Assembly (NCBI RefSeq): GCF_001187725.1
Contig: NZ_LGIQ01000009.1
Location: 1,797,493 to 1,861,492 of the forward strand
Length of the DNA stretch: 64,000 nt
Source of the DNA: Brevibacillus reuszeri
GTDB taxonomy: Bacteria > Bacillota > Bacilli > Brevibacillales > Brevibacillaceae
Direction of reading: 5' to 3'
Shown here piece by piece: positions 8,976 to 17,275 of this stretch; positions within the stretch are counted from its first letter, which is position 1; each line of letters opens with the position of its first letter. The position numbers and the translations under genes are program-made. A model generated the notes under the pieces. It had not been told where the DNA came from, searched no databases, and saw nothing but the letters and a program-made list of their open reading frames with translations.

Positions 8976-9003
8976 AAGTCAGTAAAAAGGATCAGAAGTA
9001 CGC

Positions 9004-9042
9004 AAAAACCATTCCCTCGGTGATTTGCTTGGGAATGGTTTT
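9004..9042 (-). terminator. Terminator of the yusV-type gene
   Basis: Perfect 12-base stem AAAACCATTCCC / GGGAATGGTTTT around a 14-base loop, 35 bases past the stop codon of the minus-strand ATPase gene. The oligo-T tract reads correctly on the minus strand. Confidence 0.7.
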
Positions 9043-9076
9043 GTGTTGTTCAGGTGAGGTTTGAGTAAAATGCAGA

Positions 9077-9952
9077 TTAGCGTGTGCCGACCAGTCTACG
9101 TTCTTCTACTTGTACGGCTTCGGCAGGAGCACTGGCAGGGCTCGTGCTTGGCTGCTCTTGTTCGATGGAGCTAGTTAATTCGAAGGGGAGGCAAAGCGGT
9201 ACACCTGTACGAGGGTCATGCAAAATGTCTGCTTCGATATTGAACACTTTGCGCAGCATATCAGGAGTCATGACCTCTGTAGGACTGCCTTCTGCTACGA
9301 CAGTTCCACGAGAGATGGCGACCATGTGCTGGGCATAGCGGGTGGCATGATTGAGGTCATGAACGACCATGACGATGGTGCGGTTCTCTTCTTCATTCAG
9401 CTTTTGCAGCAATTTCAGAACCTCGAGCTGATGCGCCATATCGAGGAACGTAGTCGGTTCATCCAAAAATAAAATATCAGTGCCTTGGGCAAGTGCCATC
9501 GCAATCCATGCGCGCTGACGCTGTCCACCGGACAGTTGATCAACAGGACGATCATAGAAGTCGATCATACCAGTCATGGCAATCGCCCACTGCACGATTT
9601 CTTTATCTTCCTTCGTCAAAGAGCCGAAGCCTTTTTGATGCGGAAAGCGGCCATACGTTACCAGCTCAGATACGGTGAGTCCATCAGGCGCAGTAGGGTT
9701 TTGCGGGAGAATCGCCAGCTGTTTGGCAACGTCCTTGGTCGATTGCTGATGAATCGATTTTCCATCCAAAAATACTTGCCCCCCAGTAGGCTTCATGATG
9801 CGAGCAAGAGTCTTGAGAATCGTTGATTTCCCAGATCCGTTCGCACCGACAAGTGCCGTAATCTTTCCAGATGGAATGCTGATGTTCAAATCCTTTACGA
9901 TGGAAAGCTCGCCATAACCAATGTCCAGCTTTTGCGTATATAAGCGTTCCAC
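9077..9952 (-). CDS. yusV: Stand-alone iron-siderophore ABC ATPase, YusV/FhuC type
   Basis: A 291-residue ATPase with Walker A GANGSGKST, signature LSGGQRQR, Walker B ILFLDEPTTFLD and H-loop VVHDLNHATRYA. The match to B. subtilis YusV is close (AILPQ-P-APDGLTV, YGRFPHQ-GFG), while the last 35 residues form a Ser/Pro/Glu-rich tail absent from YusV. In B. subtilis YusV is a shared ATPase serving several siderophore permeases encoded elsewhere. The gene here is monocistronic, which fits that role. Translation begins at GTG (9952) behind AAGGAG. A perfect Fur palindrome overlaps its transcription start region. Confidence 0.88.
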   Translation of the reverse strand: MERLYTQKLDIGYGELSIVKDLNISIPSGKITALVGANGSGKSTILKTLARIMKPTGGQVFLDGKSIHQQSTKDVAKQLAILPQNPTAPDGLTVSELVTYGRFPHQKGFGSLTKEDKEIVQWAIAMTGMIDFYDRPVDQLSGGQRQRAWIAMALAQGTDILFLDEPTTFLDMAHQLEVLKLLQKLNEEENRTIVMVVHDLNHATRYAQHMVAISRGTVVAEGSPTEVMTPDMLRKVFNIEADILHDPRTGVPLCLPFELTSSIEQEQPSTSPASAPAEAVQVEERRLVGTR

Positions 9953-10003
9953 AACAGGTCAACTCCTTTATAGAAAGGTATGTATGGTGAAAAAGTAATG
10001 TTA

Positions 10004-10057
10004 GAAAATGATAATCATTTTCAATTAAGTATATAACGAAAAGGGTAATTTATTCAA
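10004..10057 (-). promoter_or_regulatory. Fur-controlled promoter of the yusV-type gene
   Basis: Minus-strand TTGAAT (10052-10057), an 18-base spacer and TATACT (10028-10033) form the promoter. Just downstream, over the expected start site, is GAAAATGATAATCATTTTC (10004-10022), a perfect 19-base palindrome matching the Fur box. Iron-dependent repression is a strong inference. Confidence 0.82.
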
Positions 10058-10179
10058 TACTCGCAAGGATGCAGAGTGAAATTTTTTGGCGCAGAATCTA
10101 ACCAACAGGCGGTTTCATGTAATCAGCTGGGAGCTTTTTGATATGCTTATTTCAAAAGAAACATGAGGGAGGGATGGTT

Positions 10180-10653
10180 ATGAACAATGAAAAAAAGGAA
10201 AGGGTCATCTGTCAAAGTGCAGGGACATATGTGAATGCTTTGACCCGAGTGAAGGAATACGCAATAGTAGTCAACGATGAGGTAAAACAACAGATTAAAA
10301 TCGTTGGTGACAACGGCCGGTCAAGATGGTTTTGCAAAAGCCTTTTTTTACCTGCTGGAAGTCATGTGACTACTATGGTTTCCTGGCAATATGACGACGA
10401 AATCAAAGATAAAAGTGAAAAATCCTTGGAGCATATTGAGGTTACGATAACGTTTAGCGATGGAGAGATGAGATGGTGCTCATTATGTACAAAGAATGGG
10501 CTGTTCGACTACATAGAGAGAAATATGGAAGGCTGTGTGTTCCTAATCGAGAATAAAATAATAGTACAAAACTTTTCGGATGAAGTAGTTGATGTTGCTT
10601 TAAGAAGCTTGGATCAGCAAAATCAGTTAGTCCGTTCCACCAAACCATTATAA
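10180..10653 (+). CDS. Hypothetical protein, unrecognised
   Basis: A 157-residue soluble protein I do not recognise. It has no signal peptide or membrane segment and is mixed alpha/beta in composition. Notable spots are GRSRWFCKSLFLPAG near residue 45 and SDGEMRWCSLCTKNGLFDYI near residue 95, which contains a C-x-x-C pair; this could be structural, metal-binding or coincidental. Two close ATGs exist (10174 and 10180). The strong GAGGGAGGG ribosome site is spaced properly only for 10180. The gene stands alone and faces a convergent DUF2750 gene with no obvious terminator between. Immunity-like small proteins can look like this, but I see no toxin partner. Confidence 0.7.
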   Translation: MNNEKKERVICQSAGTYVNALTRVKEYAIVVNDEVKQQIKIVGDNGRSRWFCKSLFLPAGSHVTTMVSWQYDDEIKDKSEKSLEHIEVTITFSDGEMRWCSLCTKNGLFDYIERNMEGCVFLIENKIIVQNFSDEVVDVALRSLDQQNQLVRSTKPL

Positions 10654-10726
10654 AATACCATAGGGCATAGGCTCATTCTAATTAGGAGGGATTGACTGGT
10701 AAGGGATTTAAATCAAGGCACAGGCC

Positions 10727-11140
10727 TTACTCATACTTCTCCAGCTCTGTGTGTAAATCGGTTACTAAAATATCGATCTCGACAATGGCTGTATTCGTGT
10801 TCGTAGGAAATATGGAAGCTTTCAGGTTGTCTTTTTTCATTCCTGCTAGCCAAGTTTCAATAAAGGAATACAAGTCGATGCTCTTGGGTTTGTAGCGCGA
10901 CCATTCAGCGACGGCGCAGTGTTTGGCAAACTCTTCCCGTGGAAAAAAGGGGATGCACAGATTTCCTTGTCCATCATCAGCGGTTGCCCAACCGGCATCG
11001 AATAATCCCCATACTTCTTCATAATCAGCGACTTTCTTGATGAAATACTCATATCTAATTGCAGAGGGCTGCTTTAAAACGGAATCGAATTCTTGCTGGT
11101 TCACAGGATCACCCTTTTTCAGAGTATAGTACCTAGTCAT
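10727..11140 (-). CDS. DUF2750 family protein
   Basis: A 137-residue cytosolic protein with the DUF2750 pattern: YEYFIKKVADYEEVWGLFDAGWATADDGQG, then IPFFPREEFAKHCAVAEWSRYKP and a C-terminal helix LYSFIETWLAGM. The function of the family is unknown; members are small, single-domain and scattered across bacteria. It is not clearly in an operon. The convergent gene upstream of 10653 and the terminator at 11187 leave it as an independent unit. Confidence 0.75.
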   Translation of the reverse strand: MTRYYTLKKGDPVNQQEFDSVLKQPSAIRYEYFIKKVADYEEVWGLFDAGWATADDGQGNLCIPFFPREEFAKHCAVAEWSRYKPKSIDLYSFIETWLAGMKKDNLKASIFPTNTNTAIVEIDILVTDLHTELEKYE

Positions 11141-11186
11141 GCGTTCCGGAATTCACAAGCGTCTCGCTTATAAATTTCTGTACGTT

Positions 11187-11229
11187 AAAAAATAGCCAAC
11201 ATGCTCACGAAGTAAGCACATTGGCTATT
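11187..11229 (-). terminator. Terminator of the DUF2653 operon
   Basis: Stem AATAGCCAA / TTGGCTATT, extended after a short internal loop by TGCT / AGCA, followed on the minus strand by TTTTTT. It lies 15 bases past the DUF2653 stop codon. Confidence 0.75.
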
Positions 11230-11244
11230 GGTGTACGGGTTCTA

Positions 11245-11544
11245 TTAGCCTTGATACGTCACATGCGCGATGATGCCTTCTTCGTCATCCAGCACCAGCT
11301 CAATTCCAGCAGAATAAGGGTTGAGCTGCATCTGCGTTTCCAGATAGAAGCGAATCGCCTCGATCAGATTGATCTCGATAAAAACTTGCTTGCGATCCAT
11401 CGCGTATACTTCAGCCGAGAAGCCGTATTCTTCGTCCCACATGAGTTCGACGGAAACATCCTGTGGCTGAATTTGCTTCTTGCTCGCAACATGATAGCAG
11501 ATCGCGTTAGTTAAAACTTGTTCAGAGAATGTTATCTTTTCCAT
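11245..11544 (-). CDS. YxcD/DUF2653 family protein
   Basis: A 99-residue acidic protein matching the YxcD family, with ITFSEQVLTNAICYHVASKKQIQPQDVSVELMWDEEYGFSAEV near the N-terminus. The function is unknown. Its start overlaps the end of the upstream membrane-protein gene by 13 bases, so both are read from one transcript that ends in the 11187 terminator. No signal or membrane segment is visible. Confidence 0.75.
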   Translation of the reverse strand: MEKITFSEQVLTNAICYHVASKKQIQPQDVSVELMWDEEYGFSAEVYAMDRKQVFIEINLIEAIRFYLETQMQLNPYSAGIELVLDDEEGIIAHVTYQG

Positions 11545-11981
11545 GTGTTCAGTTCCTGCTTCTTCTCACGTTGTGTTTTAAAGTATACGAAAATTTTGCG
11601 GATCAATACAATCACAGCAACAATCGCCAGCATGTTGATCAAGAATCCAAAGATTGCTCCCAAGGCGCCCATGTCCCCAAACAATCCACCGAACAGCATA
11701 CCAGCCAGACCACCAACCAGAAGACCTTTCATGAAACCACCGCTCATGAAGCCACCACTTTTGGTTGGAGCAGTAGTTGCAGGAGTAGAGGTAGTACCTT
11801 TATTTGTAGAAGCATTCACATTCGAATCGCCTTTGGTAGGTGTTTGCGTATTTGTAGGAGCTGTGTTTGAGTTGAAAGATTTTTTCCCGGATTTGTAGCC
11901 TTTTGCATCGGCATGGTCAGCGAATCCAGTTGGAGCAAGTACGAGCATTACGGCAACCAGCATCATGAGTAATTTTTTCAT
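11532..11981 (-). CDS. Small secreted-signal membrane protein, Tim44-like N-terminal architecture
   Basis: A 149-residue protein with an N-terminal signal or membrane helix (residues 1-25), a Thr/Asn/Pro-rich linker, a Gly-Phe-rich hydrophobic stretch (GGLAGMLFGGLFGD) and a second hydrophobic helix ending in a basic tail. This resembles the N-terminal half of bacterial Tim44-like membrane proteins, but the C-terminal Tim44 domain is absent. I chose the ATG at 11981, where the signal peptide starts; the GAGGGG ahead of it is rather far away (16 bases), so the start is not certain. It is co-transcribed with the DUF2653 gene. No function can be assigned. Confidence 0.65.
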   Translation of the reverse strand: MKKLLMMLVAVMLVLAPTGFADHADAKGYKSGKKSFNSNTAPTNTQTPTKGDSNVNASTNKGTTSTPATTAPTKSGGFMSGGFMKGLLVGGLAGMLFGGLFGDMGALGAIFGFLINMLAIVAVIVLIRKIFVYFKTQREKKQELNTWKR

Positions 11982-12162
11982 GTAAATGGAGTAGCCCCTC
12001 TCTTGTTTTTGTCCTTGTATATAAGTGTACACGAATATCGGTTGTTTTTCCACCAAACATTCCGTGAACAATGTTATAATGGGAGTTTTCTGGAAAAATA
12101 TTCAAACTATTTACCTCAATTTAGCATCCCTTTTGGACCAAAATGCTGTTTGATCGGCCTTA

Positions 12163-12353
12163 TTAAAGGGCAGCTTGTCTAGATTCTCTATTTGCAGCTA
12201 CTTCTTTTTCCCAATACCGATTATATGTTACGTCTGTGCCGATACCGCTTTTTTGGTGGGCATATTCTATAACTATTTTTTATTCTTCTTTTGTTAGTCA
12301 TACTCCGTAATGAGCTCATTCGTTATAAAAGTCGAGGAAGACGTCCCAATTTA
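12163..12353 (-). pseudogene. Decayed coding fragment
   Basis: Minus-strand reading gives a coherent piece, KIVIEYAHQKSGIGTDVTYN then RYWEKEVAANRESRQAAL, ending at a stop (12163-12165). Upstream it continues only across an in-frame stop and shifts of frame (ELITEYD, then NWDVFLDFYNE near 12320-12350). That pattern fits an old gene with several lesions. I do not recognise the family. The gap 11982-12425 otherwise holds only the promoter side of the upstream operon. Confidence 0.35.
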
Positions 12354-12425
12354 ACAGTATGCCATGTCCCATTAGACTAGACCTTGCTGTGTGGTGTTAT
12401 ATGGAAAATGGTAGGGGTTGATTAA

Positions 12426-12792
12426 ATGCGCTATTTAAATTTGACTCTCATCTTAACTATCTTATTTTTAACTACCGGATGTATAAATCATAAAGAATCC
12501 GTTACTCCTTCAATAGAGCAGCCACACCAACAACAAATTCAGGAATGTTTGCAACTGGATTGATCAACCAAGATGGGCGATACAAAATAGTTGAGTATGG
12601 TTTTAATAATGATGAAGACACAGATGATAATCGCAAAGAATTGTACGCAAATATCTTTCATGCGATTGCAACCGAATTTGTCGTGCAGGGAACGAATTGA
12701 AGTATGTCGAAGGTTTCACCCCGAACGGGCACCCTGATAAGCCTCAGACAAAAACCATTAAATTCGTCAAAATACGAATGATTACTTGCTAG
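12426..12792 (+). pseudogene. Frameshifted small lipoprotein gene
   Basis: It begins as a convincing lipoprotein: ATG at 12426, hydrophobic core, lipobox LTTGC (Cys19). The frame closes after 45 codons (stop 12561-12563). The reading continues in a second frame from about 12540 (MFATGLINQDGRYKIVEYGF, ending at a stop near 12700) and in a third frame (NELKYVEGFTPNGHPDKPQT, ending TAG at 12790). Two frameshifts would join these into one protein of roughly 120 residues. Sequencing error is possible, but two independent shifts favour a real pseudogene. The family is unknown. Confidence 0.5.
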
Positions 12793-12857
12793 AGGACGAG
12801 AACATATGTATAATGAGAAAAAAACATACCTGATATATGTTCTCACAGGTGATGGCT

Positions 12858-13214
12858 ATGACACTATTGGATACGAATGAAATCAGAAAAAAGCTGTCTG
12901 CGATCTATAACGAGATTGCAAAAGAGTTGTTCGGATTTGGAACGACTCTGCTGAGGGTAACGGTTGAGAACCAAATGATTACCTTCTATGCCAAACATCG
13001 CCGTTCTCCACGCTCTGATGCGTTGGAGGGTGAAGCCCCATCACTGAAGCTCGAAGTCGATTTCCGAATGTCTCTTCTGTATAAGAAGAAGCTTCGAGAA
13101 CGATTGGGAGAGGAAATGGGTCTGGACATAGAGGCTGTACTACGAGATTACGACGCTGCTACACAGCTGGCGATTACGAATGTTATTCTTGCAGAATCAG
13201 AACTGAATACCTGA
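12858..13214 (+). CDS. DUF2294-type protein
   Basis: A 118-residue cytosolic protein. The pattern of an N-terminal helix, ELFGFGTTLLRVTVENQMITFYAK, a basic middle, then LRERLGEEMGLDIEAVLRDYDAATQLAITNVIL fits the DUF2294 family of Bacillota, whose function is unknown. Three in-frame starts are available (12837, 12852, 12858). I chose the ATG at 12858 because AGGTGA lies five bases ahead of it. It is monocistronic and followed by a terminator. Confidence 0.7.
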   Translation: MTLLDTNEIRKKLSAIYNEIAKELFGFGTTLLRVTVENQMITFYAKHRRSPRSDALEGEAPSLKLEVDFRMSLLYKKKLRERLGEEMGLDIEAVLRDYDAATQLAITNVILAESELNT

Positions 13215-13304
13215 CAGAGTGATTTGGATTTTCTCTTTTGATCTATCTCAAGAGAAGACCATAAGCTTTGGCGAAACGGGTGTCGCTTCTCTTTGTTTAC
13301 GAGG

Positions 13305-13366
13305 AAAAGTGCTCTTGTTTAGAATGAAATGTTCTAATCAAGGGTACTTTTCTTTTTGTTTTTTTC
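13305..13366 (+). terminator. Terminator after the DUF2294 gene
   Basis: Long imperfect stem: AAAAGT, CTTG and TTAGAA on the left pair with TTCTAA, CAAG and ACTTTT on the right, followed by a T-rich run (13351-13366). The remaining 13367-13532 leader before the next operon shows no recognised riboswitch or operator. Confidence 0.6.
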
Positions 13367-13532
13367 CTGAATTTTCCTTTTTAAGGGTGTGGTTGATGCA
13401 TAAATAGACGCGAACGGTGGAACAGTAGGGGGTTTATCAACGGTTGAAGGTTGAATAAAAACAGAGAAGCGTTGAATCCTAAGCCAATGGAAGAATAAGA
13501 CTCAGGCGATATCTGAAATGGAGGAAGTTAAA

Positions 13533-14606
13533 ATGAAAAAATTACTGACAGGATTCCTATCCTTTTCCGCACTCTCGTTGGCACTGGCTGGCTGTGGCAG
13601 CAGTGAACAACCACAACAAGGCGCTGCTGGTGGAGCAGCAAAGGGTGAGCCAACCAAGCTGGTTATTTCTACATGGGGTTTCTCCGAAGACTTTTTCCGC
13701 AAAGAAGTATATGAGCCGTTCGAAAAAGAGCATAACGTCAAAATCGTTATGGAAATCGGGAACAACGCAGAGCGTCTCAACAAAGTCCGTCAAGGCAGCT
13801 CTGACGTCGATCTGATTTATCTTTCCGACTATTATGCACAACAAGGTATCGATAGTGGTGCATTCGAGAAAATCGACCGTACGCGCATCCCTAACCTGAA
13901 CGAAATTTATGATATTGCCAAAGCTCCACTGGGTGAAGACTACGGTCCTGCCTACACGATTGGACAATTCGGGATTGCCTACAATCCAAACGTCGTAAAA
14001 ACTGAAATCAAAGATTGGAAAGACCTGTGGAACCCAGAGCTGGCAGGCAAACTGACACTGCCAAGCATCACCTCCACGACAGGGCCGATGATCCTCGACA
14101 GCGCTTCGAAAGTGGCAGGCAGCAAGGAATTTAATGAAGACCAAGCATTTGCCAAAATGAAAGAAGCAAACAAAGGCGTAGTGAAGTACTACGACAAAAC
14201 ATCTGAGTACGTAAACATGTTCAGCCAAGAAGAAATTTCGGTTGGACCGATCATGGAAATGTACTTCAAGGATATCCAGGCAGCAGTTCCAGAAGCAAAA
14301 TTTGTAGCACCTGCTAGCGGTGGCTACGCAGTAATGAATACGGTAAATATCGTAAAAGGCAGCAAAAACAAAGAGCTGGCTGAAGACTTCATCAACTATC
14401 AATTGAGCAAGGACGTTCAAGAAAAAGCGGCGAAAGCTAAAGTAGATTCGCCGGTTAACACGTCTGTTAAGCTTACAGATGAAGAAGCAAAAGGCGTGAC
14501 GTACGGCGAAGAAACGATCAACAAGCTGCAAAAGCTAGATATGAAATTCGTAAACGAAAATTCCAAAGCGTGGATTGACCGTTGGAACCGTGAAATCACT
14601 CAATAA
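13533..14606 (+). CDS. PotD-type ABC importer solute-binding lipoprotein
   Basis: A 357-residue extracellular binding protein of the spermidine/putrescine (PotD) class. The lipobox is ALAGC (Cys about 20), followed by a Gln/Gly/Ala linker and the binding fold (LVISTWGFSEDFFRKEVYEPFEKEHNVKIV; SDVDLIYLSDYYAQQG; YTIGQFGIAYNP). I start at 13533, behind GGAGG; the upstream ATG at 13518 overlaps that site. It is followed by a hairpin terminator and then a nucleoside hydrolase, two permeases, an ATPase and adenine deaminase. The company it keeps suggests a purine-containing ligand rather than a polyamine, but this is inference. Confidence 0.85.
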   Translation: MKKLLTGFLSFSALSLALAGCGSSEQPQQGAAGGAAKGEPTKLVISTWGFSEDFFRKEVYEPFEKEHNVKIVMEIGNNAERLNKVRQGSSDVDLIYLSDYYAQQGIDSGAFEKIDRTRIPNLNEIYDIAKAPLGEDYGPAYTIGQFGIAYNPNVVKTEIKDWKDLWNPELAGKLTLPSITSTTGPMILDSASKVAGSKEFNEDQAFAKMKEANKGVVKYYDKTSEYVNMFSQEEISVGPIMEMYFKDIQAAVPEAKFVAPASGGYAVMNTVNIVKGSKNKELAEDFINYQLSKDVQEKAAKAKVDSPVNTSVKLTDEEAKGVTYGEETINKLQKLDMKFVNENSKAWIDRWNREITQ

Positions 14607-14618
14607 CGAGTAAAAATG

Positions 14619-14657
14619 AACGAGGGTATAAACCATGTGCTTATACCCTTGTTTTTT
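14619..14657 (+). terminator. Intra-operon terminator/attenuator
   Basis: Stem ACGAGGGTATAA / TTATACCCTTGT with a 9-base loop, followed by TTTTTT, between the binding-protein gene and the nucleoside hydrolase gene. Partial read-through here would make more binding protein than membrane subunits, as is common in ABC operons. Confidence 0.75.
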
Positions 14658-14685
14658 CAAAACAGATGCGTGAGGAGGCCCACCC

Positions 14686-15618
14686 ATGAATCGAAAAATC
14701 ATTCTTGATGTCGATACAGGTATCGATGATGCTCTCGGGATCATGCTTGCAGTGAAGAGTGGCGAATGTGAGCTCATCGGAATTACGACCGTAAACGGAA
14801 ATGTCTCTCTGGGGAAAGCGACAGAAAATACATGCAAGATCCTCGACTTGTTGCAAGTAGGGGAGCAGATCCCGGTCGTGAAGGGTGCGTCCCAGCCATT
14901 GCTGCGCCCTGTCTTTTTCGAGCACAGTGTACATGGTGAGGACGGACTAGGAGGCGCATTGCGTGGTGTTGCTGTCACGAAGCAGCCCTCAGAAGGCTTC
15001 GGACCGGATTTCATCATTGAACAGGTGAAAAAGCGGCCAGGTGAAGTGACGCTGGTTATGACAGGTCCGCTGACCAATCTGGCGCTGGCTGTGAAAAAAT
15101 GCCCCGAGCTGGTGGAGCTTGTAAAAGAAGTGATCTTTATGGGCGGGGTAGTCAAGGAACATGGCAATGTGACTCCTGTCGCCGAGTACAACATGTATGT
15201 GGACCCGGAAGCAGCCAAGGCCGTTTTTCATGCAGGCTTTCCTGAGTTGACGCTGGTTGGCTTGGATGTTACCCGAAAAGTACTGCTGAACGAAGAGCAT
15301 ATACAGGGGCTGGGTGATACGTCGATTGGGCGCTATGTGAAGCAAAGCACTTCTGATTATTTACAGCGCTATTTTGAACGAAATGGTGTACGGGCATGCG
15401 CGATGCATGATCCACTAGCTGTTGGAGTTGCCTTGTTCAAGGATTTGGTGACGACGAAAAAGCTGTATGTCGATATCGAGACGAGAAGCGAATTGTGTGA
15501 CGGGCAGACCGTGTGTGATTTCCAAAACCGCTTGAAAAAAGAGCCAAACATGAATGTCTGTCTTGACGTGGATGCCGATGCATTCTTTGTACGTTTTATC
15601 CGCGCGCTGAAAGCCTGA
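14686..15618 (+). CDS. Inosine-uridine-preferring nucleoside hydrolase family
   Basis: A 310-residue enzyme of the IunH family, which hydrolyses ribonucleosides to base and ribose in the cytosol. The Ca2+-binding signature DVDTGIDDA is at residues 8-16. The middle Asn/Glu region (GNVTPVAEYNMYVDPEAA) and the late His-Asp pair (AMHDPLAVG) are intact. GAGGAGG precedes the ATG. Within this operon it would free adenine or another base from an imported nucleoside, feeding the adenine deaminase at the operon's end. Confidence 0.9.
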   Translation: MNRKIILDVDTGIDDALGIMLAVKSGECELIGITTVNGNVSLGKATENTCKILDLLQVGEQIPVVKGASQPLLRPVFFEHSVHGEDGLGGALRGVAVTKQPSEGFGPDFIIEQVKKRPGEVTLVMTGPLTNLALAVKKCPELVELVKEVIFMGGVVKEHGNVTPVAEYNMYVDPEAAKAVFHAGFPELTLVGLDVTRKVLLNEEHIQGLGDTSIGRYVKQSTSDYLQRYFERNGVRACAMHDPLAVGVALFKDLVTTKKLYVDIETRSELCDGQTVCDFQNRLKKEPNMNVCLDVDADAFFVRFIRALKA

Positions 15619-15644
15619 CGATACCGTGAACAGGAGTTAATGGA

Positions 15645-16466
15645 ATGAAAAAAAAGGGTCTTTATTTATTGCTGTTGCCAGGCGTGTTGTTTTTGACGCT
15701 GTTCATGGTCATTCCGATCGTGCTCACCATTGCGTCTACTTTTTATCAAGAAGGCAGCTTTACACTGCAAGGATATCTCCAGTTTCTGACTGACAAGTAC
15801 TTTATGAAGATTTTACTGACGACTCTGCAAGTGAGTATTGTAACGACCATCGCTTGCATCCTGTTAGGGTTCCCCGCAGCTTATTACATTTCCAAGCTCG
15901 GGCCTCGTAAAAAAGGCATTTTGCTTGCACTTGCCATCTTTCCACTGTTGACGAGCTCTGTTGTACGTTCATTCAGTTGGATGATTATTCTCGGAAAAAA
16001 AGGGCTTTTAAACAGCTCCCTGCTCTCATTGGGATTGATTGATAAGCCTTTGGAAATATTGTACACCCCGACCGCGATGATGATCGGTTTGATTCATTTG
16101 TTCCTGCCGTTGATCATTATTACGCTGGTAGGCGTTATGGAAAACATTGATCCAGATTTGATCAAGGCTGCCGAGAGCTTGGGTGCCTCCAAATTTACTG
16201 CGTTCCGCAAGGTGATTGTGCCGCTGAGTGTTCCAGGCTTGATCATCGGTAGCATTCTCGTATTTGTTGGAAGCTTGACTGCGTATACGACACCTGCTCT
16301 TTTGGGAGGAAAGCAACGAGTGATTTCGACATTCCTCTATCAGAATGCGATCACGCTCAATGACTGGTACATGGCATCCGTTATCGCGACGATTATGATT
16401 GTCATTACCTTTGTCGTGATCTATGTGATGAACAAATTGGCTACGAAATTAAATCCGAAGGGGTAG
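15645..16466 (+). CDS. PotB-type ABC permease
   Basis: A 273-residue permease of the spermidine/putrescine-type importer class with six predicted helices and a binding-protein-dependent transport loop (ENIDPDLIKAAESLGASKFT, matching the EAA motif E-A-A-x3-G). It lies 26 bp after the nucleoside hydrolase gene and 5 bp before the second permease. It forms half of the transmembrane channel. Confidence 0.88.
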   Translation: MKKKGLYLLLLPGVLFLTLFMVIPIVLTIASTFYQEGSFTLQGYLQFLTDKYFMKILLTTLQVSIVTTIACILLGFPAAYYISKLGPRKKGILLALAIFPLLTSSVVRSFSWMIILGKKGLLNSSLLSLGLIDKPLEILYTPTAMMIGLIHLFLPLIIITLVGVMENIDPDLIKAAESLGASKFTAFRKVIVPLSVPGLIIGSILVFVGSLTAYTTPALLGGKQRVISTFLYQNAITLNDWYMASVIATIMIVITFVVIYVMNKLATKLNPKG

Positions 16467-16471
16467 AAGCT

Positions 16472-17260
16472 ATGCAGGAGAAAAATCGCGGGTTGGCCCT
16501 GTTTACGCTTCTCGTGTTTCTGTTTTTGTTAGGGCCGCTCATTATTATATCGTTTACATCGTTCGAGCCAGGTACGGTTCTGAAATTCCCTCCGGAGGGC
16601 TTTTCGTGGCGGTGGTATGAAAATATTTTCAAAGTCGAGATGTTTTTAACGACATTTAAAACCTCCATGTTTGTGTCGCTGCTCGGCAATCTGTTGGCGC
16701 TTGTACTGGGTATCCCGGCTGCCTATGCATTGAGCAGATTTTCCTTCAAAGGCAAGGGAGCGCTAAACGCGGTGTTCATTTCACCCGTATTGATCCCGGG
16801 AATTGTTATGGGCTTTGCGATGCTCAAGTACGTCATCATCGTGTATCACTTGCCGATTTACGCTGGTCTGTTAGTTGGTCATACCGTTTTGATGCTTCCA
16901 TTTATTATTCGGGTTGTAGCATCGAGCTTGTCCAACTTTGACTTCGCAATTGAAGAAGCGGCACTCAGCCTGGGGGCAGGGCGTTTCGCAACATTTTTCA
17001 AGGTGGTCTTGCCAAACATTCGATCCGGCATTATCGCGGCTATTCTGATTGCTTTTCTGGAGTCGTTCAATAACGTAGATATCTCCGTATTCATGACTGG
17101 ACCGGGGGTAAGCACGCTGCCGATCCAGATGCTGACGTATGTGGAAAACAACTTCGATCCTACAATCGCTGCTCTTTCGGTGTTGCTCATGATCATCACG
17201 GCAATACTCATGTTCATCATTGAACGTCTGATGGGGCTTTCCTACTTTACTAAACGATAA
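16472..17260 (+). CDS. PotC-type ABC permease
   Basis: A 262-residue permease, the partner of the preceding subunit. Six helices are evident. The EAA loop reads AIEEAALSLGAGRFATF, and FNNVDISVFMTGPGVSTLPIQ is the typical PotC region. An unusually placed ATG follows a modest ribosome site (GGGGTAGAAGCT). It is co-transcribed with its neighbours. Confidence 0.88.
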   Translation: MQEKNRGLALFTLLVFLFLLGPLIIISFTSFEPGTVLKFPPEGFSWRWYENIFKVEMFLTTFKTSMFVSLLGNLLALVLGIPAAYALSRFSFKGKGALNAVFISPVLIPGIVMGFAMLKYVIIVYHLPIYAGLLVGHTVLMLPFIIRVVASSLSNFDFAIEEAALSLGAGRFATFFKVVLPNIRSGIIAAILIAFLESFNNVDISVFMTGPGVSTLPIQMLTYVENNFDPTIAALSVLLMIITAILMFIIERLMGLSYFTKR

Positions 17261-17275
17261 CGGAGGCATCAAACC

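Noticed and set aside
13367..13532. Possible purine riboswitch or PurR box before the purine operon
   Set aside because: The context invited it, but I could not find the conserved three-way junction loops of the purine aptamer or a PurR palindrome. GCGAACGG at about 13411 is too weak.
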